Positions 1-6,057 of a DNA stretch of 13,307 nucleotides are shown here, piece by piece (within the stretch, counting starts at the first letter, position 1; each line of letters starts with the position of its first letter). The notes under the pieces were generated by a model that saw only the letters and a list, made by a program, of their open reading frames with translations, was not told the DNA's origin and made no database searches. The position numbers were made by a program, and so were the translations under genes. Source of the DNA: an uncultured Bacilli bacterium (lineage in GTDB: Bacteria; Bacillota_I; Bacilli_A; RF39; UBA660); assembly GCA_947627405.1 (NCBI GenBank), contig CANQVY010000023.1:1-13307 (forward strand), written 5' to 3'.

Positions 1-485
1 GTTTAGATTTAAAAGATGCCAATTTTATTGATGTTGCAATTAAGGAAGCCAATCTAGAGGATACCGGAGCCCATATAGATCCTCAAACAATATGGGAAAA
101 AGATTTAACAGGGACCAGTTTAAAAGGTTTAGATTTAAGTCATACAGTTTTTATTGATGTTATAATTAAGGAAGCCAATCTAGAGGATACCGGAGCCTAT
201 ATAGATCCTCAAATGGTAAAGAATCAAAGTTTAGTAGGAACCAATTTAAAGGGTTTAGATTTAAGTCACGCTGATTTTGAAGATGTTGCAATTAAGAAAG
301 CTAATCTGGAAAATACCGGAGCCCATATAGATCCACAAACGGTATATGGAAATTTAATAGGTACCAACTTAAAAGGTTTAGATTTAAGCGATGCTGATTT
401 TACTGGTGCTGCAATTTGGGGAGCCAATCTAGAAGATACCGGAGCCAAGATAAATCCTTTCACAGTATATAATCAAGACTTAACA
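1..485 (+). repeat. 126-bp in-frame tandem repeat array, first paralog
   Basis: Unit boundaries, taken at the Gly codon of GTNLKG, fall at 111, 237, 360 and 486, with a partial unit before 111. Spacings are 126, 123 and 126 bp. Bases 1-70 match 1112-1181 of the second paralog without a mismatch, and 390-460 match 1252-1322 without a mismatch. Confidence 0.92.
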
Positions 486-587
486 GGCACTAATTTAAAA
501 GGATGTACGTTTATAACTGATGAGACAATAGAATCATACTATAATCGAAGCAAAAGAATGATTAAATCCTTATTTGAAAATAAATAA
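1..587 (+). CDS. Pentapeptide-repeat protein, 5' end cut off by window edge
   Basis: The reading frame is open from base 3 to the TAA at 585-587, so this is the 3' part of a longer gene. The ATG at 213 lies inside a repeat and is not the start. The visible 194 residues consist of a 42-residue unit of the form GTNLKGLDLxDADFxGxAI followed by xxANLEDTGAxIxPQTVYxx, repeated at 111, 237, 360 and 486, then a C-terminal cap beginning GC-T-F-ITD and ending in an amphipathic YYNRSKRMIKSLF segment. Families with the A(D/N)LxG signature fold as right-handed quadrilateral beta-helices; that fold is known for the family and inferred here. No signal peptide or membrane segment is visible in the part present. 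The unit at 237 is 123 bp rather than 126, having lost one codon in its VYGNL segment. It is a close paralog of the next gene. Function is unknown. Confidence 0.9.
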   Translation, partial: LDLKDANFIDVAIKEANLEDTGAHIDPQTIWEKDLTGTSLKGLDLSHTVFIDVIIKEANLEDTGAYIDPQMVKNQSLVGTNLKGLDLSHADFEDVAIKKANLENTGAHIDPQTVYGNLIGTNLKGLDLSDADFTGAAIWGANLEDTGAKINPFTVYNQDLTGTNLKGCTFITDETIESYYNRSKRMIKSLFENK

Positions 588-604
588 ATAAATTTTATTT
601 ATTT
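582..604 (+). terminator. Possible AT-only hairpin after first pentapeptide gene
   Basis: An 11-bp perfect inverted repeat (AAATAAATAAA and TTTATTTATTT around one base) covers the stop codon. It has no G-C pairs and no clear T-run after it, so terminator activity is doubtful. Confidence 0.25.
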
Positions 605-659
605 TAGGCATTGATAAAGTTCAATTGTATATATTCGTAAATGTGTAAGACGAAGTAGT

Positions 660-665
660 TATAAT
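660..665 (+). promoter_or_regulatory. Possible -10 box of second pentapeptide gene
   Basis: TATAAT lies 25 bases before the GTG start. No convincing -35 box is seen 16-18 bases upstream and there is no TGn extension, so the promoter is tentative. It implies a leader of about 19 bases with AAGGAGG at 677-683. Confidence 0.35.
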
Positions 666-690
666 ATAAACCAATGAAGGAGGTTTTAAA

Positions 691-1833
691 GTGCCAAGAA
701 AAAAATTAAAAAACGAAGAAAAACACGAATTAATAAAATTGTTGATTCAAGAAATTGATCATAATAAAGAAAAAATAAAAGAAAGATTAAAATTAGATAA
801 TCACTTATTACAACAATTGATATCTTATGATATTAGAAGGGTGTCAGAATATTTAAAATATATAGATTTGAGTGAAATTGATTTTAAAGGGATAAATATA
901 AGTATGCTTAATTTAAGTGAAACAAATGCCCATATAGATCCACAAACGGTATTTCATAAAAATTTAAGAGGCACCAATTTAAAAGGTTTAGATTTAAAGG
1001 ATGTATATTTTGATGGTGTTGCAATCCTTCGAGCTAATCTAGAGGGAACAGGAGCAAAAATAAATCCTCAAACGGTATATGAAAAAAATTTAATGGGTAC
1101 CAATTTAAAAGGTTTAGATTTAAAAGATGCCAATTTTATTGATGTTGCAATTAAGGAAGCCAATCTAGAGGATACCGGAGCAAGAATAAATCCACAAACA
1201 GTAAAGAATCAAAATTTAATAGGCACCAATTTAAAAGGCTTAGATTTAAGAGATGCTGATTTTACTGGTGCTGCAATTTGGGGAGCCAATCTAGAAGATA
1301 CCGGAGCCAAGATAAATCCTTTTACAATATATAATCAAGACTTAACAGGCACCAATTTAAAAGGTTTAGATTTAAGGAATGCTAATTTCTCTGGTGTTCC
1401 AATTAGGGGAGCCAATTTAGAAGGAACAGGGGCCAAAATAGATCCTCAAATGGCGTATGGAAAAAATTTAATAGGTACCAATTTAAAAGGTTTAGATTTA
1501 AAGGATGTATATTTTGATGGTGTTGCAATCCTTCGAGCCAATCTAGAGGGAACAGGAGCAAGAATAGATCCACAAACAGTATATAAACAAAATTTAATAG
1601 GTACCAACTTAAAAGGTTTAGATTTAAGCGATGCCGATTTTACTGGTGTTGCAATTAGTGAAGCCAATCTAGAAGATACAGGAGCAAGAATAAATCCTGA
1701 AACAGTATATAATCAAGATTTAACAGGCACTAATTTAAAAGGATGTACGATTATAACTGATAAGACAATAGAATCATACTATAATCGAAGCAAAAGAATG
1801 ATTAAATCCTTATTTGACAATAGATATGCATAG
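691..1833 (+). CDS. Pentapeptide-repeat protein with seven 42-residue units
   Basis: The start is GTG, chosen because AAGGAGG at 677-683 sits seven bases upstream. The 380-residue product has a charged, helix-forming N-terminus (about 1-51, rich in K and E) and a degenerate first unit at 52-93 that aligns residue for residue with the others. Six well-conserved 42-residue units follow (94-345), then a half unit leading into the C-terminal cap (346-380) shared with the upstream paralog. Each unit splits into pentapeptides such as TNLKG, LDLSD, ADFTG, AAIWG and ANLED, then a TGAxIxPQTVY segment. Two 21-residue beta-helix coils per unit is my inference. There is no signal peptide or membrane span, so it is probably cytoplasmic. 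Qnr and MfpA are known DNA-mimic relatives, but these units are not strongly acidic and I do not assign that role. Function is unknown. Confidence 0.92.
   Translation: MPRKKLKNEEKHELIKLLIQEIDHNKEKIKERLKLDNHLLQQLISYDIRRVSEYLKYIDLSEIDFKGINISMLNLSETNAHIDPQTVFHKNLRGTNLKGLDLKDVYFDGVAILRANLEGTGAKINPQTVYEKNLMGTNLKGLDLKDANFIDVAIKEANLEDTGARINPQTVKNQNLIGTNLKGLDLRDADFTGAAIWGANLEDTGAKINPFTIYNQDLTGTNLKGLDLRNANFSGVPIRGANLEGTGAKIDPQMAYGKNLIGTNLKGLDLKDVYFDGVAILRANLEGTGARIDPQTVYKQNLIGTNLKGLDLSDADFTGVAISEANLEDTGARINPETVYNQDLTGTNLKGCTIITDKTIESYYNRSKRMIKSLFDNRYA
844..1725 (+). repeat. Seven tandem 126-bp coding repeats, exactly phased
   Basis: Units start at 844 (degenerate), 970, 1096, 1222, 1348, 1474 and 1600, and a half unit starts at 1726; every step is exactly 126 bp. 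Units at 970 and 1474 are almost identical (973-1034 equals 1477-1538), four units apart, which suggests a block duplication. Confidence 0.95.
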
Positions 1834-1859
1834 ATGAATTAAGCATATTTATTTTTTTT
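1824..1859 (+). terminator. Weak terminator after second pentapeptide gene
   Basis: A 6-bp stem (ATATGC at 1824-1829 with GCATAT at 1843-1848) overlaps the stop codon and is followed by a T-rich tract (1849-1859). The loop is 13 bases, so the hairpin is weak. The T-run and the new promoter downstream support an end of transcript here. Confidence 0.4.
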
Positions 1860-1889
1860 ATAAATTTTTATGTATAACATTTCTTGTTG

Positions 1890-1898
1890 TGATATAAT
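1890..1898 (+). promoter_or_regulatory. Extended -10 promoter of the membrane-protein pair
   Basis: TGATATAAT is a perfect extended -10 element. The -35 region around 1870-1875 is poor, as is common with a TGn extension. The first start codon lies 21 bases downstream. Confidence 0.55.
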
Positions 1899-1919
1899 TT
1901 CATTGTAGGAGATGATTAA

Positions 1920-2633
1920 ATGAAATGTAAAAAATGTAAAAGAGAAATAGAAAATTTAAAAATATGTCCATATTGTAAGGCAAAGAACATGAAAGATACA
2001 GTTGTAGATACAACGGCGAAAGCGATTGAAGAAGTAGATAAAGGAGTAAAAAATATTTTATTTTTAAATGATCCATCTAAAATTACAAATGGGATTATTG
2101 TTAGTTTGCTTCTTTATATGCTTATATCAATAATTTATAACTACATATCTGATTTGGGATTACTTGATCTTTTTGGAAAGCATTTCTTCTATATTTTGTT
2201 GACCCTTTATTTTATCTTATTAAAAACAAAATTTGGAAAAGAAAGTTTTTCCTATATGAATGTTATTCTGGCAATTTTACTGGGGATTAAGGCATTAGGT
2301 TCCTTCTTTAATCTATTAACAACCTTTAATTTTGAGACTCTTTTAAGTTTATTTGTATATGGATTTTTCTTTCTTTATTTTATTAATGCCTTCTTTTATA
2401 AATATTTAGAAAAAATAAATAAAATAAAAAATATAAATAATAAGATATCTTTTTATCTTCTATGTAGTATCCTCTTTATTTTATATTTATTATTATTAAT
2501 TAAATATATAAAAGTATATTCTGTAGTAAAAATTATTGGTATGATTATTGAATGTATAATTTTAGTGTTTTTTGCAAGATATATTTATTTATATAAGAAT
2601 TTTAGGGAGATGAAATCATGTTTGAAGAAATAG
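1920..2633 (+). CDS. Zinc-ribbon multi-span membrane protein, function unknown
   Basis: The ATG follows AGGAG (1907-1911) by eight bases. The 237-residue product begins with a zinc-ribbon knuckle pair, C3-x2-C6 and C16-x2-C19, expected to bind one zinc in the cytoplasm. A polar linker runs to about residue 55, then about six hydrophobic helices follow (near 57-77, 84-102, 112-133, 139-162, 176-197 and 202-224), ending in a basic tail. The layout of N-terminal zinc ribbon plus membrane domain occurs in many uncharacterised Firmicute proteins; I do not recognise a named family. Its 3' end overlaps the next gene by 16 bases in another frame, so the two are probably translated together and may form a complex. 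It has its own promoter and is not clearly co-transcribed with the pentapeptide genes. Confidence 0.85.
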   Translation: MKCKKCKREIENLKICPYCKAKNMKDTVVDTTAKAIEEVDKGVKNILFLNDPSKITNGIIVSLLLYMLISIIYNYISDLGLLDLFGKHFFYILLTLYFILLKTKFGKESFSYMNVILAILLGIKALGSFFNLLTTFNFETLLSLFVYGFFFLYFINAFFYKYLEKINKIKNINNKISFYLLCSILFILYLLLLIKYIKVYSVVKIIGMIIECIILVFFARYIYLYKNFREMKSCLKK

Positions 2634-2965
2634 AAAAAGTAGATAAAAAACTTCCTTCTAGTAAAGAGGTTAAAAAACAAGCAAAAAATTTAGTTAAGAA
2701 ATATAATCTATATCAGATAATAGCGATTTTTATCGTAGTTATAGGGATAATTATGGGAATCGTAGTTGGCAATTCTTATGCAGTATGTAATTCTTATTCA
2801 AACATAAACGGTTTATGTGTAGCACAATCCTTTAATTTTGGCTGGATGTTTACTCTTTGGATTGTAGCATCTATAGTAGGAGTATTGATTAGTTCTTTAG
2901 GAAAAATTATAGAATTATTAACAAAAATAGATGAAAAATGTACAAATATGAGTAAAAAAAAGTAA
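2618..2965 (+). CDS. Small two-span membrane protein, function unknown
   Basis: The ATG lies inside the end of the preceding gene, with AGGGAG (2604-2609) eight bases upstream. The 115-residue product has a basic, lysine-rich N-terminal helix (about 1-31), a first span at about 32-51, an external loop holding C57 and C67, a second span at about 75-98 and a lysine-rich C-terminus. By the positive-inside rule both ends face the cytoplasm and the short loop is outside, where the two cysteines could form a disulfide (inference). I recognise no family. The 16-base overlap with the zinc-ribbon membrane protein gene suggests a shared function. No clear terminator follows; only A-rich sequence is seen between its stop and the HU leader. 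Confidence 0.8.
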   Translation: MFEEIEKVDKKLPSSKEVKKQAKNLVKKYNLYQIIAIFIVVIGIIMGIVVGNSYAVCNSYSNINGLCVAQSFNFGWMFTLWIVASIVGVLISSLGKIIELLTKIDEKCTNMSKKK

Positions 2966-3017
2966 AAAAATAGGAAAATCATTGATTAACTAAATAAAAT
3001 ATGATAATTTATATATA

Positions 3018-3034
3018 TAAGCATACTATGCTTA
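3018..3034 (+). promoter_or_regulatory. 17-bp perfect palindrome upstream of HU gene
   Basis: TAAGCATACTATGCTTA is an exact 8-bp inverted repeat around a central C, ending eight bases before the HU ribosome binding site. It may be an operator for a dimeric regulator, or in RNA a 7-bp hairpin with an ACU loop in the leader. The HU promoter is probably just upstream (TTGATT at 2982-2987; AT-rich -10 candidates between 3003 and 3017), but no single -10 is convincing. Confidence 0.5.
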
Positions 3035-3056
3035 ATAAACAATAGGAGGTAACAAA

Positions 3057-3329
3057 ATGAAAAAAGTTGAATTAGTAGAAGCAGTAGCTGCTAAAGCTGG
3101 AATCACTAAAGCAGATGCTACAAGAGCTATCGATGCAACATTTGAAACAATTACAGGAGCATTAAAAGCTGGAGATAAAGTTCCAGTAGCAGGATTTGGT
3201 ACTTTCGCAACTTCTAAAAGAGCTGCAAGACAAGGACGTAATCCTCAAACAGGAGCTATAGTTCAAATAGCTGCTAGAACTGCTGTAACTTTCAAAGCTG
3301 GATCTGCTTTAAAAGACGCAGTAAATTAA
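3057..3329 (+). CDS. hup: HU-family DNA-binding protein
   Basis: HU is a small dimeric nucleoid protein that bends DNA without strict sequence preference. The 90-residue length is standard for the family. The GFGTF turn is at 46-50. The arm motif RQGRNPQTG is at 58-66, with the DNA-intercalating proline at P63, and IAARTAVTFKAG follows. A strong TAGGAGGT (3043-3050) lies six bases before the ATG. Alanine and glycine codons are frequent, and the gene looks less AT-biased than its neighbours, as expected for a highly expressed gene. It is a one-gene transcript: a palindrome-containing leader upstream and a strong terminator downstream. HU and IHF share a fold, but a lone Firmicute copy with this sequence is HU. 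Confidence 0.97.
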   Translation: MKKVELVEAVAAKAGITKADATRAIDATFETITGALKAGDKVPVAGFGTFATSKRAARQGRNPQTGAIVQIAARTAVTFKAGSALKDAVN

Positions 3330-3336
3330 TAAATGG

Positions 3337-3365
3337 AAAACATCGAAAGATGTTTTTTTTTATTT
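3337..3365 (+). terminator. Rho-independent terminator of HU gene
   Basis: AAAACATC (3337-3344) pairs with GATGTTTT (3349-3356) across a GAAA tetraloop, and the T-run continues to 3361. It sits seven bases after the stop codon. Confidence 0.92.
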
Positions 3366-3385
3366 TCATAAAAAAAATAACTAAA

Positions 3386-3407
3386 ATTATGGTATAATGA
3401 CCATAAT
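3386..3407 (+). promoter_or_regulatory. Extended -10 inside an 8-6-8 inverted repeat
   Basis: TGGTATAAT (3390-3398) is an extended -10 for the gene starting at 3421; no good -35 is seen in the A-tract upstream. The -10 lies within a perfect inverted repeat, ATTATGGT (3386-3393) and ACCATAAT (3400-3407), so a dimeric repressor could block it. The symmetry is seen; its role as an operator is inferred. Confidence 0.55.
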
Positions 3408-3420
3408 AGGAGGTATAGAT

Positions 3421-4212
3421 ATGAAAAATAGGTATAAATATGTATTTCTTATATTAGGAATTCTTTTATTATTGATTGGAGGTATTACATTATTCTTATC
3501 TAATAGGCCTATTGAAAGATTTGAAGAATTGGACATAAAATCGGATTTAGTACAAAAATTATATAAATATATTGATCATGGCAACGACAACTCAAGTTTA
3601 AGTGTATATCTTATGACAAGAGATTCTGTAGATTTTAAAACGATGGATGATGCCTTTAAATTTATGATAGCTCTTAGAAATATAAATTCAAATGGAATGA
3701 AAATAGATACTACGAAATGTGAAGCACTGATTTCTAAAAATGAAGTGGATCTAGCAATGAAAAAAATATTTAATAATGCAGATTATGATTTTTCGAAAGA
3801 ATATACTGGAATGGTAGATGGTTCTATGGATTGTGGATCTCTTGCTACTTTTAAATACGACTCCTTATCAAACAATTATATTGGAAAGCTATATGCATTA
3901 GGAGGGTTTTCCGGATATCAATCTCCATTTCAAACAAAATTATATGAAGCTTATAGAGACAAAAAAAAGAAAGACATTTTGATTAAGGAAAAAATATTGT
4001 ATTTAAAAGAGACTTGCGAAAGTGAAACTTGTGATTATGCTATTTATAAAGATTTTGCATATCAAAATCAAATAGGGACAGAAAAAAATTTAAAAACTTC
4101 TGAACAATATGATTTTTTTAATCAATATTTAAAAGAAGCTTCTGCAATTACTTATACATTCAAATTGGAGAATAATAATTATTATTTTTATGGTAGTAAA
4201 GTTGACAGATAA
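3421..4212 (+). CDS. Membrane-anchored extracytoplasmic protein, unknown
   Basis: The start is ATG 3421, preceded by AGGAGGT (3408-3414) at six bases. An in-frame ATG at 3397 overlaps the -10 box and cannot be the start. The 263-residue product has a short basic N-terminus, one hydrophobic segment at about 7-26 and no lipobox, so it reads as an uncleaved N-terminal anchor with the remaining ~235 residues outside. The external part has four cysteines (C100, C138, C199 and C204) that could form disulfides, a lysine-rich stretch near 180-190, and a tyrosine-rich C-terminus. I recognise no catalytic motif or family. It is flanked by its own promoter and terminator, so it is probably a one-gene transcript. 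Nothing ties it functionally to HU or cca. Confidence 0.82.
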   Translation: MKNRYKYVFLILGILLLLIGGITLFLSNRPIERFEELDIKSDLVQKLYKYIDHGNDNSSLSVYLMTRDSVDFKTMDDAFKFMIALRNINSNGMKIDTTKCEALISKNEVDLAMKKIFNNADYDFSKEYTGMVDGSMDCGSLATFKYDSLSNNYIGKLYALGGFSGYQSPFQTKLYEAYRDKKKKDILIKEKILYLKETCESETCDYAIYKDFAYQNQIGTEKNLKTSEQYDFFNQYLKEASAITYTFKLENNNYYFYGSKVDR

Positions 4213-4234
4213 TGCTTATTTAAGCATTGTTTTT
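4211..4234 (+). terminator. Rho-independent terminator overlapping stop codon
   Basis: AATGCTT (4211-4217) pairs with AAGCATT (4222-4228) across a four-base loop, followed by GTTTTT. The stem begins within the TAA stop at 4210-4212. Its tail also supplies the -35 box of the next promoter. Confidence 0.8.
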
Positions 4235-4255
4235 CGTTATTGAAAAGATTATAAT
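4227..4255 (+). promoter_or_regulatory. Promoter of cca
   Basis: TTGTTT (4227-4232), a 17-base spacer and TATAAT (4250-4255). The -35 lies in the T-tail of the preceding terminator. Transcription would start near 4262, only about ten bases before the GTG start. Confidence 0.6.
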
Positions 4256-4271
4256 TAAATTGGTGATTGAA

Positions 4272-5372
4272 GTGCTAAAAAAGGCTAAAAAAGTATTAAA
4301 TGAATTAAATAAACATGGATATGAAGCTTATATAGTAGGAGGCTTTGTAAGAGATTATTTACTAAAGAGAAAAAGTTATGATATTGATATTTGTACCAAT
4401 GCCAAGCCTAAGGAAATAAAAGAAATATTTAATGATGCCTGTGTTCCAAATGAGGATTACGGTTCTGTAATCATATCCATAGCCAATGTTCGTTTTGAAA
4501 TCACTACATATCGTAAAGAAATTTCTTATATAAATAATAGGAAACCAGAGGAGATTGAATATGTAAATGATTTACAAGAAGATGTATTAAGAAGAGATTT
4601 TACGATTAATAGTTTATGCATGGATAAGAACGAAAAGATTATAGATTTATTAAACGGAAAAAAAGATTTAAAGAAAAGAGTTATTAACACCATTGGGGAC
4701 AGTTATGTAAAATTTGAGCAAGATAGTTTAAGAATATTAAGAGCAGTACGCTTTGCGACTATATTAGATTTTAAATTGACAAATGATATTGAATATGCAA
4801 TCAAAAGAACCAAATATTTATTAAAAAAATTATCTTATGAAAGAAAAAAGCAAGAATTGGATAAAATCTTTTCTTCACCAAATATAAAAAGGGGAATTGA
4901 ATTATTAAAAAAATTAGATTTAGAAGAAGAATTAGAAATTGATTTAAGTCGATTAAATCATATTGGAAATTGTAATGATTTGTTAGGAATATGGGCTTTA
5001 CTTGATGTCCATGACATTTATCCATTTACATCAAATGAAAAAGAATTAATTATGGATATTCAAAATTTATTGGATGAAGGGGTTATTGATAATAAAAGTT
5101 TATATAAATACGATTTATATCCTAATATTGTAGTGGCTAGTATATTAAATATGGATAAAAGACGTGTGACGAAAATGTACAATAAACTTCCCATCAAAAG
5201 CAGAAAAGATATATGTGTAGATGCAAATACAATTACTAAGGTTTTAAATCGAGAACCAGGGAGTTATTTAAGAGATATTTTTGAGGATTTAGAAAATAAA
5301 ATTTTAAATTATACGTTAAAAAATAAAAAAGCAGAAGTGTTAAAGTATATTGTGAAGAAATATAATAAGTGA
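4272..5372 (+). CDS. cca: CCA tRNA nucleotidyltransferase
   Basis: This enzyme adds or repairs the 3' CCA end of tRNAs using CTP and ATP. The GTG start fits GGTGAT (4262-4267) just upstream; an in-frame TTG at 4227 lies inside the terminator hairpin, and TTG 4260 is also less likely. The product has 366 residues, close to the roughly 400 of Firmicute enzymes. Class II nucleotidyltransferase motifs are present: GGFVRD (23-28), the metal-binding DID (37-39), RRDFTIN (107-113) and RILRAVRFA (154-162). Poly(A) polymerase has the same fold, but a single copy in a Firmicute is normally Cca. The TGA stop is part of the downstream dnaD promoter, so cca and dnaD are packed tightly; read-through into dnaD-nth is likely because no terminator lies between them. 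Confidence 0.95.
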   Translation: MLKKAKKVLNELNKHGYEAYIVGGFVRDYLLKRKSYDIDICTNAKPKEIKEIFNDACVPNEDYGSVIISIANVRFEITTYRKEISYINNRKPEEIEYVNDLQEDVLRRDFTINSLCMDKNEKIIDLLNGKKDLKKRVINTIGDSYVKFEQDSLRILRAVRFATILDFKLTNDIEYAIKRTKYLLKKLSYERKKQELDKIFSSPNIKRGIELLKKLDLEEELEIDLSRLNHIGNCNDLLGIWALLDVHDIYPFTSNEKELIMDIQNLLDEGVIDNKSLYKYDLYPNIVVASILNMDKRRVTKMYNKLPIKSRKDICVDANTITKVLNREPGSYLRDIFEDLENKILNYTLKNKKAEVLKYIVKKYNK

Positions 5373-5378
5373 TATAAT
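5350..5378 (+). promoter_or_regulatory. Promoter of dnaD-nth
   Basis: TTGTGA (5350-5355), a 17-base spacer and TATAAT (5373-5378), preceded by TGA, giving an extended -10. That TGA is also the stop codon of cca. Confidence 0.7.
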
Positions 5379-5400
5379 AACTAACTAAGAAGGTGAGTCT

Positions 5401-6057
5401 ATGAAAGAAAATAAATTACTTCATGTGATAAAAGATGGCCATATAGTAGTACCTTTATATTTATTAAAAAGAATAAAAGAGTTAAAACTAACGTTAGAGG
5501 AGTTCTTGTTTTTAGTATATTTATATAATAAAGGCAATGTATTTGTATTTGATCCAAATCAATTTCAAAAAGATTTAAATATGGAACTTATGGAAGTTAT
5601 GAAATTAATTTCTTCCTTAACGGATAAAGATTATATTACTGTAGATGTTAAAATAAATGATAAAGGCATTCGAGAAGAATATATCAATTTGGATAACTTT
5701 TATGACAAAATCAACTTATTGATATTACAAGATGTGAATGAAAAAGAAATAAATAATGATATCTTTTCATTTATTGAAAATGAATTTTCCAGAACTTTAT
5801 CGCCGAGCGAATTTGAATTTATTAAGGCATGGATCGAAAATGGAAATAAGGAAGAGATGATTAAGGAGGCAGTTAAAGAAGCCTCAATTAATGGGGTATC
5901 CAACCTAAGATATGTTGATAGAATATTATATGAATGGAATAAAAAAGGATTTAAGCATGTAGAAGATATTAAGAATCACAAACAGAATATTAGAGAAAAA
6001 AAAGATGAAAAATTAGAAATATTTGAATATGATTGGTTAGATGAAAATGAAGATTGA
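5401..6057 (+). CDS. dnaD: DnaD-like replication initiation protein
   Basis: DnaD remodels DNA and helps load the replicative helicase during initiation and restart in Firmicutes. The 218-residue product has an N-terminal winged-helix region (about 1-110) and a DnaD/DnaB C-terminal domain (about 121-184) with LSPSEFEFIKAWIENG and the conserved YVDRILYEW helix (171-179). A charged tail ending in YDWLDENED follows. An AAGGTGAG ribosome site lies just before the ATG. The next gene, nth, begins inside its last 17 bases, the same pairing as in Bacillus subtilis, which supports the name. DnaD-domain proteins also occur in phages, but no phage genes are nearby. Confidence 0.93.
   Translation: MKENKLLHVIKDGHIVVPLYLLKRIKELKLTLEEFLFLVYLYNKGNVFVFDPNQFQKDLNMELMEVMKLISSLTDKDYITVDVKINDKGIREEYINLDNFYDKINLLILQDVNEKEINNDIFSFIENEFSRTLSPSEFEFIKAWIENGNKEEMIKEAVKEASINGVSNLRYVDRILYEWNKKGFKHVEDIKNHKQNIREKKDEKLEIFEYDWLDENED

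Noticed and set aside
213..215. ATG as the start of the first pentapeptide gene
   Set aside because: The frame is open to the left edge and already encodes full repeat units before it; no ribosome site precedes it.
266..463. Minus-strand open frame across the repeats (also 1446-1667)
   Set aside because: Antisense shadow of the 126-bp coding repeats; both show the same mirrored sequence and no ribosome site.
844..1725. CRISPR array from regular direct repeats
   Set aside because: The repeats are contiguous coding units with no spacers and keep one reading frame.
1..1833. Mobile element or prophage origin for the repeat genes
   Set aside because: No transposase, integrase, terminal inverted repeat or target duplication is visible within the window.
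4227..4271. TTG 4227 as the start of cca
   Set aside because: It falls inside the terminator hairpin and the -35 box, upstream of the predicted transcription start.
4801..5025. Minus-strand open frame inside cca (likewise frames opposite dnaD, rodZ, pgsA and recA)
   Set aside because: These lie opposite clear conserved genes, have low-complexity or hydrophobic translations typical of AT-rich antisense, and lack start signals.
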